Assembly: GCF_002245215.1 (NCBI RefSeq)
Contig: NZ_NPMR01000002.1
Span: forward strand, 744,001 to 808,000
Direction: 5' to 3'
DNA length: 64,000 nucleotides
Source: Microbacterium sp. Yaish 1
GTDB lineage: Bacteria > Actinomycetota > Actinomycetes > Actinomycetales > Microbacteriaceae
Part shown: positions 20,683-28,844 of the stretch, one piece after another
Numbering within the stretch: position 1 is the first letter of the stretch
Layout of the letters: every line of letters begins with the position of its first letter
Position numbers and translations under genes: made by a program
Notes under the pieces: generated by a model
Databases searched by the model: none
The model's input: only the letters and a program-made list of their open reading frames with translations
What the model was told of the DNA's origin: nothing

Positions 20683-21687
20683 TCAGGAGCGGGGTCGGCC
20701 GGCCCACTCCCGCAGTCGGTCGAGCGACCATGTCGTGACGATGCGATCGGCGGGGACCCCCAGCCGCTCGGCGCGCTCCGCCCCGTAGTCGATGAGCGAC
20801 AGCTGGCCCGGTGCGTGCGCATCCGAGTCGATCGAGAAGAGACAGCCTGCGGCGATAGCCTGCTCCATGAGATCGTCCGGTGGATCCTGGCGCTCGGGCC
20901 GGGAGTTGATCTCGACGGCCACCCCGTGCTCTGCGCAGGCGGCGAAGACGGGTTCGGGATCGAAGTCCGACTGCGGCCGCGTGCCGCGCTCACCTTCGAC
21001 GAGTCTGCCGGTCACATGACCGAGCACGTCGACGCGAGCATCGGATGCCGCCGCCACCAGTCGCCGGGTCATCGCGCCACGGGCCATCCGCAGCTTCGAA
21101 TGCGCCGAGGCGACGACGATATCGAGCCGCCGCAGCAGAGCGTCCTCCTGATCGAGGGAGCCGTCGTCGAGGATGTCGACCTCGATGCCGCTGAGCAGCG
21201 TGAACCCGTCGCCGCTCATCCCGGCGACGACGTCGAGCTGGTCGCGCAGGCGTTCCGGCGACAGGCCACGGGCCACGCGCAGGCGCGGCGAGTGATCCGT
21301 GAGCGCGAGGTACTCGTGCCCGAGCCCGCGAGCCGCGGCGACCATCTCGGCGATGGGGGTCGAGCCGTCGGACCAGTCGGAGTGGCAGTGCAGATCGCCG
21401 CGCAGCCGGCGGCGCAGCTCTCCGGCGACGACGACGCCCCGCCGTTCGCGCAGATCCGCCAGGTAAGCCGGCACGCCGCCCGCCCGCGCCTCGACGATCA
21501 CCGCGAGGGTCCGTTCGCCGATGCCGGGGCGGCGGCGCAACGCGAAGGTGTCGTCGAGCTGATCATCGGACAGATCCCGAATCGCGTCGGCCGCAGCTCG
21601 GAATGCCTTGGACTTGTATTTCGACGAACGCTCGCGCTCGAGCAGCTCGGCGATCTCGGTCAGGGCGTCGATGGGATCCATAGGCAT
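20683..21687 (-). CDS. PHP-domain phosphoesterase with N-terminal helix-hairpin-helix (PolX-like)
   Basis: 334 residues. The N-terminal ~90 have the HhH-rich 8-kDa-like region of X-family polymerases (ALTEIAELLERE...RRPGIGERTLAVIVEA) but no polymerase palm. The PHP domain follows: DLHCHSDWSDGS, LALTDHSPRL, GIEVDILDDG, VVASAHSK, EINSRPERQDPP and IDSDAHAPGQL supply the metal-binding His/Asp set. It resembles the C-terminal phosphoesterase of bacterial PolX and may process DNA ends; the substrate is uncertain. Two start codons (21687, 21681) lack a ribosome-binding site, and an 11-bp UUCG hairpin ends 4 nt upstream of the first. Confidence 0.85.
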   Translation of the reverse strand: MPMDPIDALTEIAELLERERSSKYKSKAFRAAADAIRDLSDDQLDDTFALRRRPGIGERTLAVIVEARAGGVPAYLADLRERRGVVVAGELRRRLRGDLHCHSDWSDGSTPIAEMVAAARGLGHEYLALTDHSPRLRVARGLSPERLRDQLDVVAGMSGDGFTLLSGIEVDILDDGSLDQEDALLRRLDIVVASAHSKLRMARGAMTRRLVAAASDARVDVLGHVTGRLVEGERGTRPQSDFDPEPVFAACAEHGVAVEINSRPERQDPPDDLMEQAIAAGCLFSIDSDAHAPGQLSLIDYGAERAERLGVPADRIVTTWSLDRLREWAGRPRS

Positions 21688-21691
21688 GTCT

Positions 21692-21717
21692 GGGGCCCGT
21701 GCCGAAGCACGGGCCCC
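21692..21717 (-). terminator. UUCG-loop hairpin between small membrane protein gene and PHP gene
   Basis: A perfect 11-bp stem, GGGGCCCGTGC with GCACGGGCCCC, closes a C(TTCG)G tetraloop on the minus strand, a very stable RNA hairpin. There is no T tail. It lies 13 nt past the stop of the upstream gene and 4 nt before the PHP start. Confidence 0.8.
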
Positions 21718-21730
21718 ACGTCCTCCCCGT

Positions 21731-22222
21731 TCAGCCGGAGGTGACCGCCGAACGGCGGACGACCACCGGGGCCGAGGCCAGGCGGTGTACCGCGAAGCCG
21801 AAGATGATCGACAGGATACCCACGCCCATCGCGAAGGCGGCGACGCCGAACGAGACCACGGAGGTGAACAGCGATGCGCGGAGGAACGAGGCGTTCATCA
21901 TCGTCGCGCGGACGGGATCATCCTTGTCCAGCTCGGCATAGGTCTTGCCGCCGGAGGCGTCGAGCGCGTGGTGCTGGATGATGTCGGCCTGCACGTAGGC
22001 GGTGAACGGTCCGGCGACGGTCTGCCCCTGGAAAGCGGCGGCGTCATCGGGAACCGTGATGTTCTCGGCGCGCAGCTGCCCCGACACGATCGACCAGACG
22101 ACGACTCCGCCGATGATCAGGACGACTCCGCCGAGCATCCCCAGGATGCCCAGGAGCTTCACGAGACCGGTGCGGCGGACGGGGGCCTCCACCGTATCGG
22201 CGGTGGGGGTGGTGTGGGACAT
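21731..22222 (-). CDS. Small actinobacterial membrane protein of unknown function
   Basis: 163 residues with two transmembrane helices: LLGILGMLGGVVLIIGGVVVW (about 22-42) and FTSVVSFGVAAFAMGVGILSIIF near the C-terminus. Between them lies a conserved external loop containing AENITVPDDAAAF...GPFTAYVQADIIQHHAL..GGKTYAELDKDDP. Relatives are widespread in actinobacteria and, as I recall, often carry the name 'aromatic ring-opening dioxygenase LigA', which nothing in this sequence supports: no metal ligands or dioxygenase fold are visible. ATG start with GAGGAGGAA 5 nt upstream. -10 candidate TAGCGT lies about 25 nt before the start. Function unknown. Confidence 0.85.
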   Translation of the reverse strand: MSHTTPTADTVEAPVRRTGLVKLLGILGMLGGVVLIIGGVVVWSIVSGQLRAENITVPDDAAAFQGQTVAGPFTAYVQADIIQHHALDASGGKTYAELDKDDPVRATMMNASFLRASLFTSVVSFGVAAFAMGVGILSIIFGFAVHRLASAPVVVRRSAVTSG

Positions 22223-22267
22223 CAGTTCCTCCTCGGGTGCGTTGCGCCTCACGCTATTCACCCGGTC

Positions 22268-22295
22268 TCACGGCACCGCTGGCGTGATGCCGTGA
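22268..22295 (-). terminator. Terminator hairpin after trpD
   Basis: TCACGGCA and TGCCGTGA form a perfect 8-bp stem with a 12-nt loop, beginning about 20 nt past the trpD stop. A run of five A residues on plus flanks the far side, so there is no U tail in the trpD direction. Confidence 0.6.
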
Positions 22296-22315
22296 AAAAC
22301 CGATGTGGTCTGACC

Positions 22316-23365
22316 TCAGCGCGCCGACGCGGCGATCCACCGCTCGAGGGTCTTCGAGGCATCCCCCGAGTCGATCGCCCGCACCGCCGCCTCGGAAGCC
22401 TCGGCGAGCCTCTCGAGAATCGGGCGCTGCACCTGAGCGGCATCCCGCCACAGCCGGTAGGCGACGATTCCGGCCGCCGCGTTCAGAACGACGATGTCGC
22501 GCACCGGACCGCTCTCTCCGTCGAGCACGCGGCGGACGATCGCGGCGTTGTGCTGCGGGTCGCCGCCGATCAGGTCCTCGATGCGCGCAAGGGGAAGGCC
22601 GAGATCACGCGGATCCAGATCGTGCTCGTGGATGTCGCCGAGGCTGACCTCCCAGATCCGGCTGTGCCCCGTCGTGGTCAGCTCGTCGAGGCCGTCATCG
22701 CCGCGGAAGACGAGAGCAGTCGCACCGCGAGTGCGGAAGACGCCCGTGATGAGCGGCACCCGGTCGAGGTGCGCGACACCGACGGCGTTCGCCTCGGCGC
22801 GAGCCGGGTTGCAGAGCGGCCCGAGGAAGTTGAAGACGGTGGGGATGCCGAGCTCCGCGCGTGCTGCCCCGGCGTGACGGAAGCCCGGATGGAAGGCCGA
22901 TGCGAAGGCGAAAGTGATCCCCGCCTCCTCCAGCACCCGCGCGACATGGTCCGGGTCGAGCGACAGGTCGATGCCGAGCGCGCCGAGCACGTCCGACGAA
23001 CCGGACTTCGAGCTCGCGGCCTTGTTGCCGTGCTTGACGACCGGCACGCCGGTGGCCGCCGCGACGATCGACGCCATCGTCGAGACGTTCACCGTGCCGA
23101 ACCGGTCGCCTCCGGTCCCGACGATGTCGAGCGCGTCTGTGGGCACCGCCAACGGCAGTGCCGCCTCGAGGATCGCGTCGCGGAACCCCACGATCTCGTC
23201 GACCGTCTCGCCCTTCGCTCGCAGTGCCACCAAGAAGCCTCCGAGCTGAGCCTCGGTCGCGCGGCCGCCCATCACCTCGCGCATCGCCCATGTGGCCGCC
23301 GACACGCTGAGATCCCGCTTCTCGAGAAGATCGGTCAGGATGTCGCGCCACGCGTGCTGAGCCAT
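22316..23365 (-). CDS. trpD: Anthranilate phosphoribosyltransferase
   Basis: Transfers phosphoribose from PRPP to anthranilate, the second step of tryptophan synthesis. At 349 residues it is full length. The PRPP-binding loop GTGGDRFGTVNVST is at residues 83-96 and the anthranilate/PRPP segment KHGNKAASSKSGSSD at 111-125; HPGFRHAGAARAELGIPTVFNFLGPLCNPA is also conserved. It stands alone, with no other trp gene nearby, as often seen in actinobacteria. TAGGAT lies 8 nt before the ATG, so the leader is nil or 1-2 nt. Divergent from ctaE. Confidence 0.97.
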   Translation of the reverse strand: MAQHAWRDILTDLLEKRDLSVSAATWAMREVMGGRATEAQLGGFLVALRAKGETVDEIVGFRDAILEAALPLAVPTDALDIVGTGGDRFGTVNVSTMASIVAAATGVPVVKHGNKAASSKSGSSDVLGALGIDLSLDPDHVARVLEEAGITFAFASAFHPGFRHAGAARAELGIPTVFNFLGPLCNPARAEANAVGVAHLDRVPLITGVFRTRGATALVFRGDDGLDELTTTGHSRIWEVSLGDIHEHDLDPRDLGLPLARIEDLIGGDPQHNAAIVRRVLDGESGPVRDIVVLNAAAGIVAYRLWRDAAQVQRPILERLAEASEAAVRAIDSGDASKTLERWIAASAR

Positions 23366-23413
23366 GACACACGATCCTATCGGCCAGTTGTCGGGCGACT
23401 TTGAGCTGATTCT

Positions 23414-23427
23414 TAGGCAGCCCTAAC
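23414..23427. promoter_or_regulatory. Inverted repeat in trpD/ctaE intergenic region
   Basis: TTAGG-CAGC-CCTAA, perfect 5-bp arms. It recalls DtxR/IdeR half-sites but the spacing is shorter than the 19-bp consensus, so the regulator is unknown. Confidence 0.25.
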
Positions 23428-23482
23428 CGCGACGCGATCCGATCAGACCTTCAGCGATGCAGAAACCACCCTGCAGATCGGC

Positions 23483-23488
23483 CATAAT
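23483..23488 (+). promoter_or_regulatory. -10 element of leaderless ctaE promoter
   Basis: CATAAT, then seven bases, then the GTG of ctaE. No Shine-Dalgarno precedes either that GTG or the ATG at 23487. Confidence 0.5.
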
Positions 23489-23495
23489 GGATGCC

Positions 23496-24131
23496 GTGAC
23501 GACCACTCCAGCGACGTATTCCCAGGCCCTGCGCTCGGTCAAGCGGCCGGACCCGGTCGCTGTGGGCACCATCGTGTGGCTCGGCAGCGAGGTGATGTTC
23601 TTCGCGGGCCTCTTCGCGATCTACTTCACTCTGCGCAACACCTCTCCCGAGCTGTGGGCCGACCGCACCGAACTGCTGAACATCCCGTTCGCCGCGGTCA
23701 ACACCCTCATCCTCGTGTTGTCGTCGGTGACGGCACAGATCGGTGTCCACAACGCCGAACACTTCCGCCCCTACCGCTCGGGCTCCATTTGGAACCTCCG
23801 CAAGTGGGGAATGGTGGAGTGGTTCTTCCTGACCTTCATCATGGGCGCGATCTTCGTCTCCGGCCAGGTGTGGGAGTACGCCACACTCGTCGCCGAGGGC
23901 ATGCCCATCCAGGCCGACTCCTACGCGTCAGCCTTCTACATCACCACCGGCTTCCACGCCCTCCACGTCACCGGTGGTCTCGTGGCGTTCCTCCTCGTCA
24001 TCGGGCGCGCCTTCGCCGTCAAGAACTTCGGCCGGAAAGAGATGACGTCCGCCATCGTCGTGTCGTACTACTGGCACTTCGTCGACGTGGTGTGGCTCGT
24101 CCTGTTCGCCGTCATCTACTTCCTGAAGTAA
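23496..24131 (+). CDS. ctaE: Cytochrome c oxidase subunit III
   Basis: Core subunit of the aa3 oxidase; it has five transmembrane helices in actinobacteria, two fewer than mitochondrial subunit III. The 211-residue sequence shows [79 protein letters not shown] and [19 protein letters not shown], with the family's Glu and His residues. I prefer the GTG at 23496 because it sits 7 nt after a -10 hexamer and gives the usual TTTPATYSQ start; the ATG three codons upstream is possible. It leads the ctaE-qcrCAB operon, separated from qcrC by 18 nt. Confidence 0.93.
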   Translation: MTTTPATYSQALRSVKRPDPVAVGTIVWLGSEVMFFAGLFAIYFTLRNTSPELWADRTELLNIPFAAVNTLILVLSSVTAQIGVHNAEHFRPYRSGSIWNLRKWGMVEWFFLTFIMGAIFVSGQVWEYATLVAEGMPIQADSYASAFYITTGFHALHVTGGLVAFLLVIGRAFAVKNFGRKEMTSAIVVSYYWHFVDVVWLVLFAVIYFLK

Positions 24132-24149
24132 CCCGGAGCTGATTCACCC

Positions 24150-24950
24150 ATGGCATCCAAGAACCCGCGCCGCAACGGCGGACGTCGCAGCAAGTGGGCT
24201 GCCGCCGCGCTGATCGGCATCGGACTGCTCGTCACCGGCGGAGGCTACGCCGGCGCCACCGCCGCGATGGCTGCGGGAGACACGACGCAGACGGCATCCA
24301 CGCTCACGGTCGAGGACGGCAAGAAGCTGTTCCAGGCCAACTGCGCCACCTGCCACGGCCTCGACCTGCAGGGCACGAACGACGGCCCCTCGCTCTACGG
24401 CGTGGGCGAGCTGTCGGTCGAGTTCCAGGTCGCCACCGGCCGCATGCCGCTTCAGATGCAGGGCCCCCAGGCTCCGCAGAAGCCCGTGCAGTTCACGCAG
24501 GAGCAGATCGAGGCGATGGCTGCCTGGGTGCAGTCCGAGGCCCCCGGCCCGACCTACCCCGACTCCGAGGTGCTCGACGCGGAGGGCGACGTCTCCCACG
24601 GCGCAGAGCTCTTCCGCATCAACTGCGCGATGTGCCACAACGTCGCCGGTGCCGGCGGTGCGCTCACGGAGGGCAAGTACGCCCCGCCGCTGACGACCAC
24701 GTCGCCGCTGCACATGTACGCCGCCATGGTTACGGGCCCGCAGAACATGCCCGTCTTCAACGACATGACCCTCACCACCGAGGAGAAGCGCGACATCATC
24801 AGCTACCTGATGATGCGCCCGACCGAGAACTCGCCCGGCGGCTTCTCGCTCGGTTCGCTCGGCCCCGTCTCGGAGGGTCTGTTCATCTGGATCTTCGGCA
24901 TCGGCTCGCTCGTCGCCATCTCGGTGTGGATCACCGCGAAGTCGAACTGA
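24150..24950 (+). CDS. qcrC: Cytochrome bc1 complex di-haem cytochrome c subunit
   Basis: Actinobacterial cytochrome cc that carries electrons from the Rieske centre to cytochrome oxidase within the bc1-aa3 supercomplex, replacing a soluble cytochrome c. Two haem-binding motifs are visible, CATCH (Cys65-His69) and CAMCH (Cys159-His163). An N-terminal signal-anchor (KWAAAALIGIGLLVTGGGYAG) and a C-terminal helix (GLFIWIFGIGSLVAISVWIT) anchor it with the haem domains outside. 266 residues, normal length. Start ATG, followed in the operon by qcrA after 36 nt. Confidence 0.97.
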   Translation: MASKNPRRNGGRRSKWAAAALIGIGLLVTGGGYAGATAAMAAGDTTQTASTLTVEDGKKLFQANCATCHGLDLQGTNDGPSLYGVGELSVEFQVATGRMPLQMQGPQAPQKPVQFTQEQIEAMAAWVQSEAPGPTYPDSEVLDAEGDVSHGAELFRINCAMCHNVAGAGGALTEGKYAPPLTTTSPLHMYAAMVTGPQNMPVFNDMTLTTEEKRDIISYLMMRPTENSPGGFSLGSLGPVSEGLFIWIFGIGSLVAISVWITAKSN

Positions 24951-24986
24951 GAACCGTGACGATCGAAGCAACGCACAAGGAGCAAA

Positions 24987-26063
24987 ATGGCTGACGAGAA
25001 GGCGCCCGAGCAGGTTCCTGCTTCCCCGGTGCCCTCATCGGGGCTCGCCGTAGCGGTGTCCGACCCGGTGCACAACCCCGGGCTCGCACCTCACCGCAAG
25101 CGCATGACCGACAAGGACCCCGCCGCCATGACGCGCGCGGTCCGCACCGTGTACACCCTGTTCTACCTGTCCGCCGCGGCGAGCATCTGGGCCATCGCGG
25201 CGTACCTGCTCTTCCCGATCGAGAGCGGGCTGATCAGCGACATCCGCCGGAACAACCTGTTCATCGGTCTCGGCATCGCCACGGCTCTCCTCGCCATCGG
25301 CATCGGCGCGATCCACTGGTCGAAGGCCGTGATGAACGACACCGAGTTCATCGAGGAGCGCCACTCGACGCGCGGCAGCGAGAAGACCCGTGCCGCAGCG
25401 GTGCAGGTGTTCGCCGACGCGAACAACGAGTCCGGCTTCGGCCGCCGCACGATGGTGCGCAACTCGCTCTTCGTCGCACTCGCGGCATCCGTTCTGCCCG
25501 GCATCACGCTGTTCCGCGGCCTCGCGCCTCACAGCTCGCCCGAGCACCCGCACGCGGGTGACCCGGTCCACCTGCTCAAGCACACGATGTGGGAAGAGGG
25601 CATGCGCCTGGCGCACGACCCGACCGGCAAGCCGATCCGCGCCGCAGACCTCACCCTCGGCTCCGCCGTGCACGTCATTCCCGAGTCCCTCGCGACGCTC
25701 GCGCACCACGACGGCTACCTCGAGGAGAAGGCCAAGGCCATCGTCCTCCTCATGCGTCTGCTCCCCGAGCAGCTGAACGAGGCGGATGACCGCAAGGACT
25801 GGTCGTACGACGGCATCGTCGCGTACTCCAAGGTGTGCACGCACGTCGGATGCCCCGTCGCCCTCTACGAGCAGCAGACCCACCACCTGCTGTGCCCGTG
25901 CCACCAGTCGCAGTTCGACGTCACCAACGCGGCCGCCGTCATCTTCGGCCCCGCAGCACGTCCGCTGCCCCAGCTCCCGATCACCGTCGACGACGAGGGC
26001 TACCTGATCGCACGCAGCGACTTCACCGAACCCGTCGGCCCGAGCTTCTGGGAGCGTCATTGA
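24987..26063 (+). CDS. qcrA: Cytochrome bc1 complex Rieske iron-sulfur subunit
   Basis: Takes the first electron from menaquinol. The 358-residue actinobacterial form has three transmembrane helices in the middle of the chain (FYLSAAASIWAIAAYLLF, LFIGLGIATALLAIGIGAI, SLFVALAASVLPGITLF) and a C-terminal Rieske domain. [2Fe-2S] ligands are Cys284/His286 (CTHVGC) and Cys303/His306 (CPCHQSQFD), with Cys289 and Cys305 able to form the stabilising disulfide. ATG start with AAGGAGCAAA 3-4 nt upstream. Its stop overlaps the TTG start of qcrB. Confidence 0.97.
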   Translation: MADEKAPEQVPASPVPSSGLAVAVSDPVHNPGLAPHRKRMTDKDPAAMTRAVRTVYTLFYLSAAASIWAIAAYLLFPIESGLISDIRRNNLFIGLGIATALLAIGIGAIHWSKAVMNDTEFIEERHSTRGSEKTRAAAVQVFADANNESGFGRRTMVRNSLFVALAASVLPGITLFRGLAPHSSPEHPHAGDPVHLLKHTMWEEGMRLAHDPTGKPIRAADLTLGSAVHVIPESLATLAHHDGYLEEKAKAIVLLMRLLPEQLNEADDRKDWSYDGIVAYSKVCTHVGCPVALYEQQTHHLLCPCHQSQFDVTNAAAVIFGPAARPLPQLPITVDDEGYLIARSDFTEPVGPSFWERH

Positions 26064-27910
26064 GCACCTCCACCCACCCCACGGAGAACGTCACGACCGC
26101 GCCCGCGGTTCACGCTGACGGCCCTGCGCGTCCCTCGGACAAGCCGCTCGGCGGCAAGTTCGTCGGCGGCGTCGCGAACTACCTCGACGAGCGCACGAGC
26201 ATCTCGGGCCTCGTCAAGGAGCTGGGCCGGAAGATCTTCCCCGACCATTGGTCGTTCATGCTCGGCGAGATCGCGCTGTGGTCGTTCGTCGTCGTCCTGC
26301 TCTCGGGAACGTTCCTGACGTTCTTCTTCGAGGCGTCGATGGCGGAGACGCACTACTACGGCGCCTACGCACCGATGCGCGGCCTCGAGATGTCGGCGGC
26401 CATGGCCTCGACCCTCGAGATCTCGTTCGACATCCGCGGCGGCCTCCTCGTGCGTCAGCTGCACCACTGGGCGGCGCTCGTGTTCGTCGCCGGTATCGGC
26501 GTGCACATGCTGCGCGTCTTCTTCACCGGCGCCTTCCGCAAGCCGCGTGAGCTCAACTGGGTCATCGGGTTCATCCTCTTCATCCTCGCGATGGCGGAGG
26601 GCTTCACCGGATACTCGCTCCCCGATGACGTTCTGTCGGGCAACGGTCTGCGCATCATCGACGGCATGATCAAGGGCATCCCGCTGATCGGCACCTGGAC
26701 CTCGTTCCTGCTGTTCGGCGGCGAGTTCCCGGGCACCGAGATCGTGGGACGCCTCTACGCCCTGCACATCCTGCTGCTGCCGGCGATCCTGGTCGCGCTC
26801 CTCGCCCTGCACCTGATGCTCATGATCGTGAACAAGCACACGCAGTTCGCCGGGCCGGCCCGGACGAACAACAACGTCGTCGGCTACCCGATGATGCCGG
26901 TCTACATGTCGAAGATGGGTGGCTTCTTCTTCATCACCTTCGGCGTGCTGGTGCTCATCGCGGCCCTCTTCACGATCAACCCGATCTGGAACTACGGCCC
27001 GTACGACCCCTCCCCCGTGTCGGCCGGTACGCAGCCCGACTGGTACATCGGCTTCGCCGACGGCGCGCTACGCCTCGTTCCGCCGCACTGGGAGTTCGTC
27101 CTGTTCGACCGCACCTGGTCGTTCAACATCCTGGTTCCGCTGGTCGGACTCGGTCTGTTCATCGTCATCGTCATGCTCTACCCCTTCATCGAGGCGTGGG
27201 TCACCGGCGACAAGCGTGAGCACCACATCGCCGAGCGTCCTCGCAACGCGGCCACCCGCACCGCGATCGGTGCGGCCGGTGTGACCTTCTACGCCGTCCT
27301 GTGGGCTGCTGCCTCGTCCGACATCATCGCGACGCACTTCCACCTGACGATGGAGGGCGTGATCCACACCCTGCAGGCGTTGCTGATCCTCGGGCCGATC
27401 ATCGCCTACTTCGTCACGAAGCGCATCTGCATCGCGCTCCAGAAGAAGGACCGCGAGATCGCTCTGCACGGTTACGAGTCGGGTCGCATCGTGCGCCTGC
27501 CCGGTGGCGAGTACATCGAGGTGCACCAGCCTGTCGACGAGTACGAGCTCGTCAAGCTGGTCGACTACACCACGAACGCTCCCCTGGTGGTTCGTCCGAA
27601 CGACAAGGGCCAGATCCCGTGGCACGAGAACCTGCGTGCCGGGCTCTCACGCTGGTTCTTCGAGGACCGCCTCGCACCGCTCACTCAGGCCGAGATCGAG
27701 GCCGCGCGAGCACACGCTCACCACGACCTCGAGCACATCGCCGAGGAGGAGGACGCCGAGATCCAGGGCGCCCACGAGCGCGCCGGCGTCCCGGACGCTC
27801 CGCACCAGCCGATCGATGAAGGCAAGGGCGTCGAGACGGCCAACCGTCCCTCGAACATCATCGTCCCCGACGAGGATGCCGACGGCGGAGAGTCGCCCAA
27901 GAAGAGCTGA
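26060..27910 (+). CDS. qcrB: Cytochrome bc1 complex cytochrome b subunit
   Basis: Membrane subunit holding haems bL and bH and the quinol sites. Haem-ligand histidines appear in VRQLHHWAALVFVAGIGVHM and LYALHILLLPAILVALLALH; GTQPDWYIGFADGALRL occupies the position of the quinol-site PEWY loop. About eight to nine helices span residues 75-460; the remaining ~150 residues are a charged cytoplasmic tail ending in a Glu/Asp-rich stretch. The 616-residue length is long for the family. I chose the TTG at 26060 because it overlaps the qcrA stop (TTGA), GGGAGCG lies just upstream, and no ATG/GTG exists before the first helix. A 34-bp palindromic terminator follows. Confidence 0.93.
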   Translation: MSTSTHPTENVTTAPAVHADGPARPSDKPLGGKFVGGVANYLDERTSISGLVKELGRKIFPDHWSFMLGEIALWSFVVVLLSGTFLTFFFEASMAETHYYGAYAPMRGLEMSAAMASTLEISFDIRGGLLVRQLHHWAALVFVAGIGVHMLRVFFTGAFRKPRELNWVIGFILFILAMAEGFTGYSLPDDVLSGNGLRIIDGMIKGIPLIGTWTSFLLFGGEFPGTEIVGRLYALHILLLPAILVALLALHLMLMIVNKHTQFAGPARTNNNVVGYPMMPVYMSKMGGFFFITFGVLVLIAALFTINPIWNYGPYDPSPVSAGTQPDWYIGFADGALRLVPPHWEFVLFDRTWSFNILVPLVGLGLFIVIVMLYPFIEAWVTGDKREHHIAERPRNAATRTAIGAAGVTFYAVLWAAASSDIIATHFHLTMEGVIHTLQALLILGPIIAYFVTKRICIALQKKDREIALHGYESGRIVRLPGGEYIEVHQPVDEYELVKLVDYTTNAPLVVRPNDKGQIPWHENLRAGLSRWFFEDRLAPLTQAEIEAARAHAHHDLEHIAEEEDAEIQGAHERAGVPDAPHQPIDEGKGVETANRPSNIIVPDEDADGGESPKKS

Positions 27911-27930
27911 CGCCGGACCTGTCCGGATTA

Positions 27931-27964
27931 CGGCGGGGTGTGACCGATCGGTCACACCCCGCCG
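27931..27964 (+). terminator. Perfect palindromic terminator after qcrB
   Basis: A 34-nt uninterrupted palindrome: the 15-nt arm CGGCGGGGTGTGACC, central GATC, and the complementary arm, followed on plus by TTCTTCTGTCT. It starts 20 nt after the qcrB stop and ends the ctaE-qcrCAB operon. Confidence 0.9.
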
Positions 27965-27978
27965 TTCTTCTGTCTGCG

Positions 27979-27984
27979 TAGCGT
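27979..27984 (+). promoter_or_regulatory. -10 element of leaderless rhodanese promoter
   Basis: TAGCGT, then GTTCACC, then the ATG. It lies only 14 nt beyond the palindromic terminator, so the terminator occupies the -35 region. Confidence 0.5.
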
Positions 27985-27991
27985 GTTCACC

Positions 27992-28399
27992 ATGACAGAC
28001 GCACTCTCCTACTTCACGGCCAAGCTCGAGCATGAGACGGATGCTTCCGACGTCTACGACGCGCAACGCAGCGGTGATCGCTTCGTCTTCGTCGACGTCC
28101 GTAGCGACGAGGCGTGGGCCCAGGGGCACGCTGTCGGCGCCGTGCACCTTCCCCACCGCGAGATCGCCGCACGCGCGGCCGACGAGATCGACCGGGACCT
28201 CGATGTGGTCGTCTACTGCTGGAGCCCTGGCTGCAACGGTGGCACCCGCGCCGCTATCGAGTTCGCCAAGCTCGGCTACCGCGTACGGGAGATGATCGGC
28301 GGCTTCGAGTACTGGGCGCGGGAGGGCTACCCAGTGGCGAACGCCCACGGCCCCCTCCCCCGCACCTATGACCCCCTGGTCGCCCTCGTGCGCTCCTGA
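27992..28399 (+). CDS. Rhodanese-like domain protein
   Basis: Single-domain sulfurtransferase fold of 135 residues. FVFVDVRSDEAWAQGHAVGAVHLPH and the active-site strand VVVYCWSPGCNGGTRAA are conserved, with the catalytic cysteine in the CWSPGC loop. It probably transfers sulfane sulfur, but the acceptor is unknown. ATG start without Shine-Dalgarno; the -10 hexamer is 7 nt upstream, so the mRNA is likely leaderless. A GTG three codons earlier would place the start inside the promoter spacer. It is followed by about 800 bp without genes. Confidence 0.88.
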   Translation: MTDALSYFTAKLEHETDASDVYDAQRSGDRFVFVDVRSDEAWAQGHAVGAVHLPHREIAARAADEIDRDLDVVVYCWSPGCNGGTRAAIEFAKLGYRVREMIGGFEYWAREGYPVANAHGPLPRTYDPLVALVRS

Positions 28400-28521
28400 G
28401 ACGACATCTGCCGCACCGACCCGGCCTCGCCCGAGCTGTCCACCGCCTCGCGCCCCGGGTCGGCGCACGCAGCGCCCTCAACGCCGCGTCGCCCAACGCC
28501 GAATGGATGCGGGTGCGCGGT

Positions 28522-28611
28522 GCCGCGATGCAATGGATCAAGCGCGACACGCCGGGGCGGCCGTGCCCGATCCGGGGTGTCTGTTCCGTTCCATTGCATC
28601 GCGGCGCGCGC
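28522..28611. repeat. Palindromic element, copy A
   Basis: Perfect 15-nt arms CCGCGATGCAATGGA (28523-28537) and TCCATTGCATCGCGG (28590-28604), with partly complementary sequence further inside (GACAC/GTGTC). Similar by eye to copy B about 230 bp downstream. Confidence 0.65.
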
Positions 28612-28753
28612 GTGTCCGCAGGACCTGCAGCGCGACGTTCCCGTCGTGGCACGGGGTCGTCCCCGTCCTGGCACAGGGTCGCTGATAGGGCACCCGGTCG
28701 CGGCCGCGGCGGCACCCAGAGTGCCACGCCCGGATCCCGCCGGTCGTGCGACG

Positions 28754-28844
28754 GTTCTCGATGCAAGAGATCAGCGGCGACGCGCCGAGCCCTGGCGCTC
28801 CGATGCGGCGTGTCGCTGCGGCCGCCTTGCATTCCGGCGCGGCC
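28754..28844. repeat. Palindromic element, copy B (degenerate)
   Basis: Direct-orientation relative of copy A: CGATGCAA-GATCA-GC-CGAC-CGCCG at the left, GTGTC, and TTGCAT-CGGCGCG at the right; roughly 60% identical by eye. ATGCAA (28761-28766) and TTGCAT (28827-28832) keep the inverted-repeat ends. Confidence 0.5.

Noticed and set aside
21731..22222. Naming this gene 'aromatic ring-opening dioxygenase LigA'
   Set aside because: The sequence is a two-helix membrane protein with no dioxygenase metal ligands; the name is a propagated misannotation.
23414..23429. DtxR/IdeR iron box between trpD and ctaE
   Set aside because: The TTAGG and CCTAA halves are present but the spacing is shorter than in the 19-bp consensus, leaving only about 11-12 matching positions.
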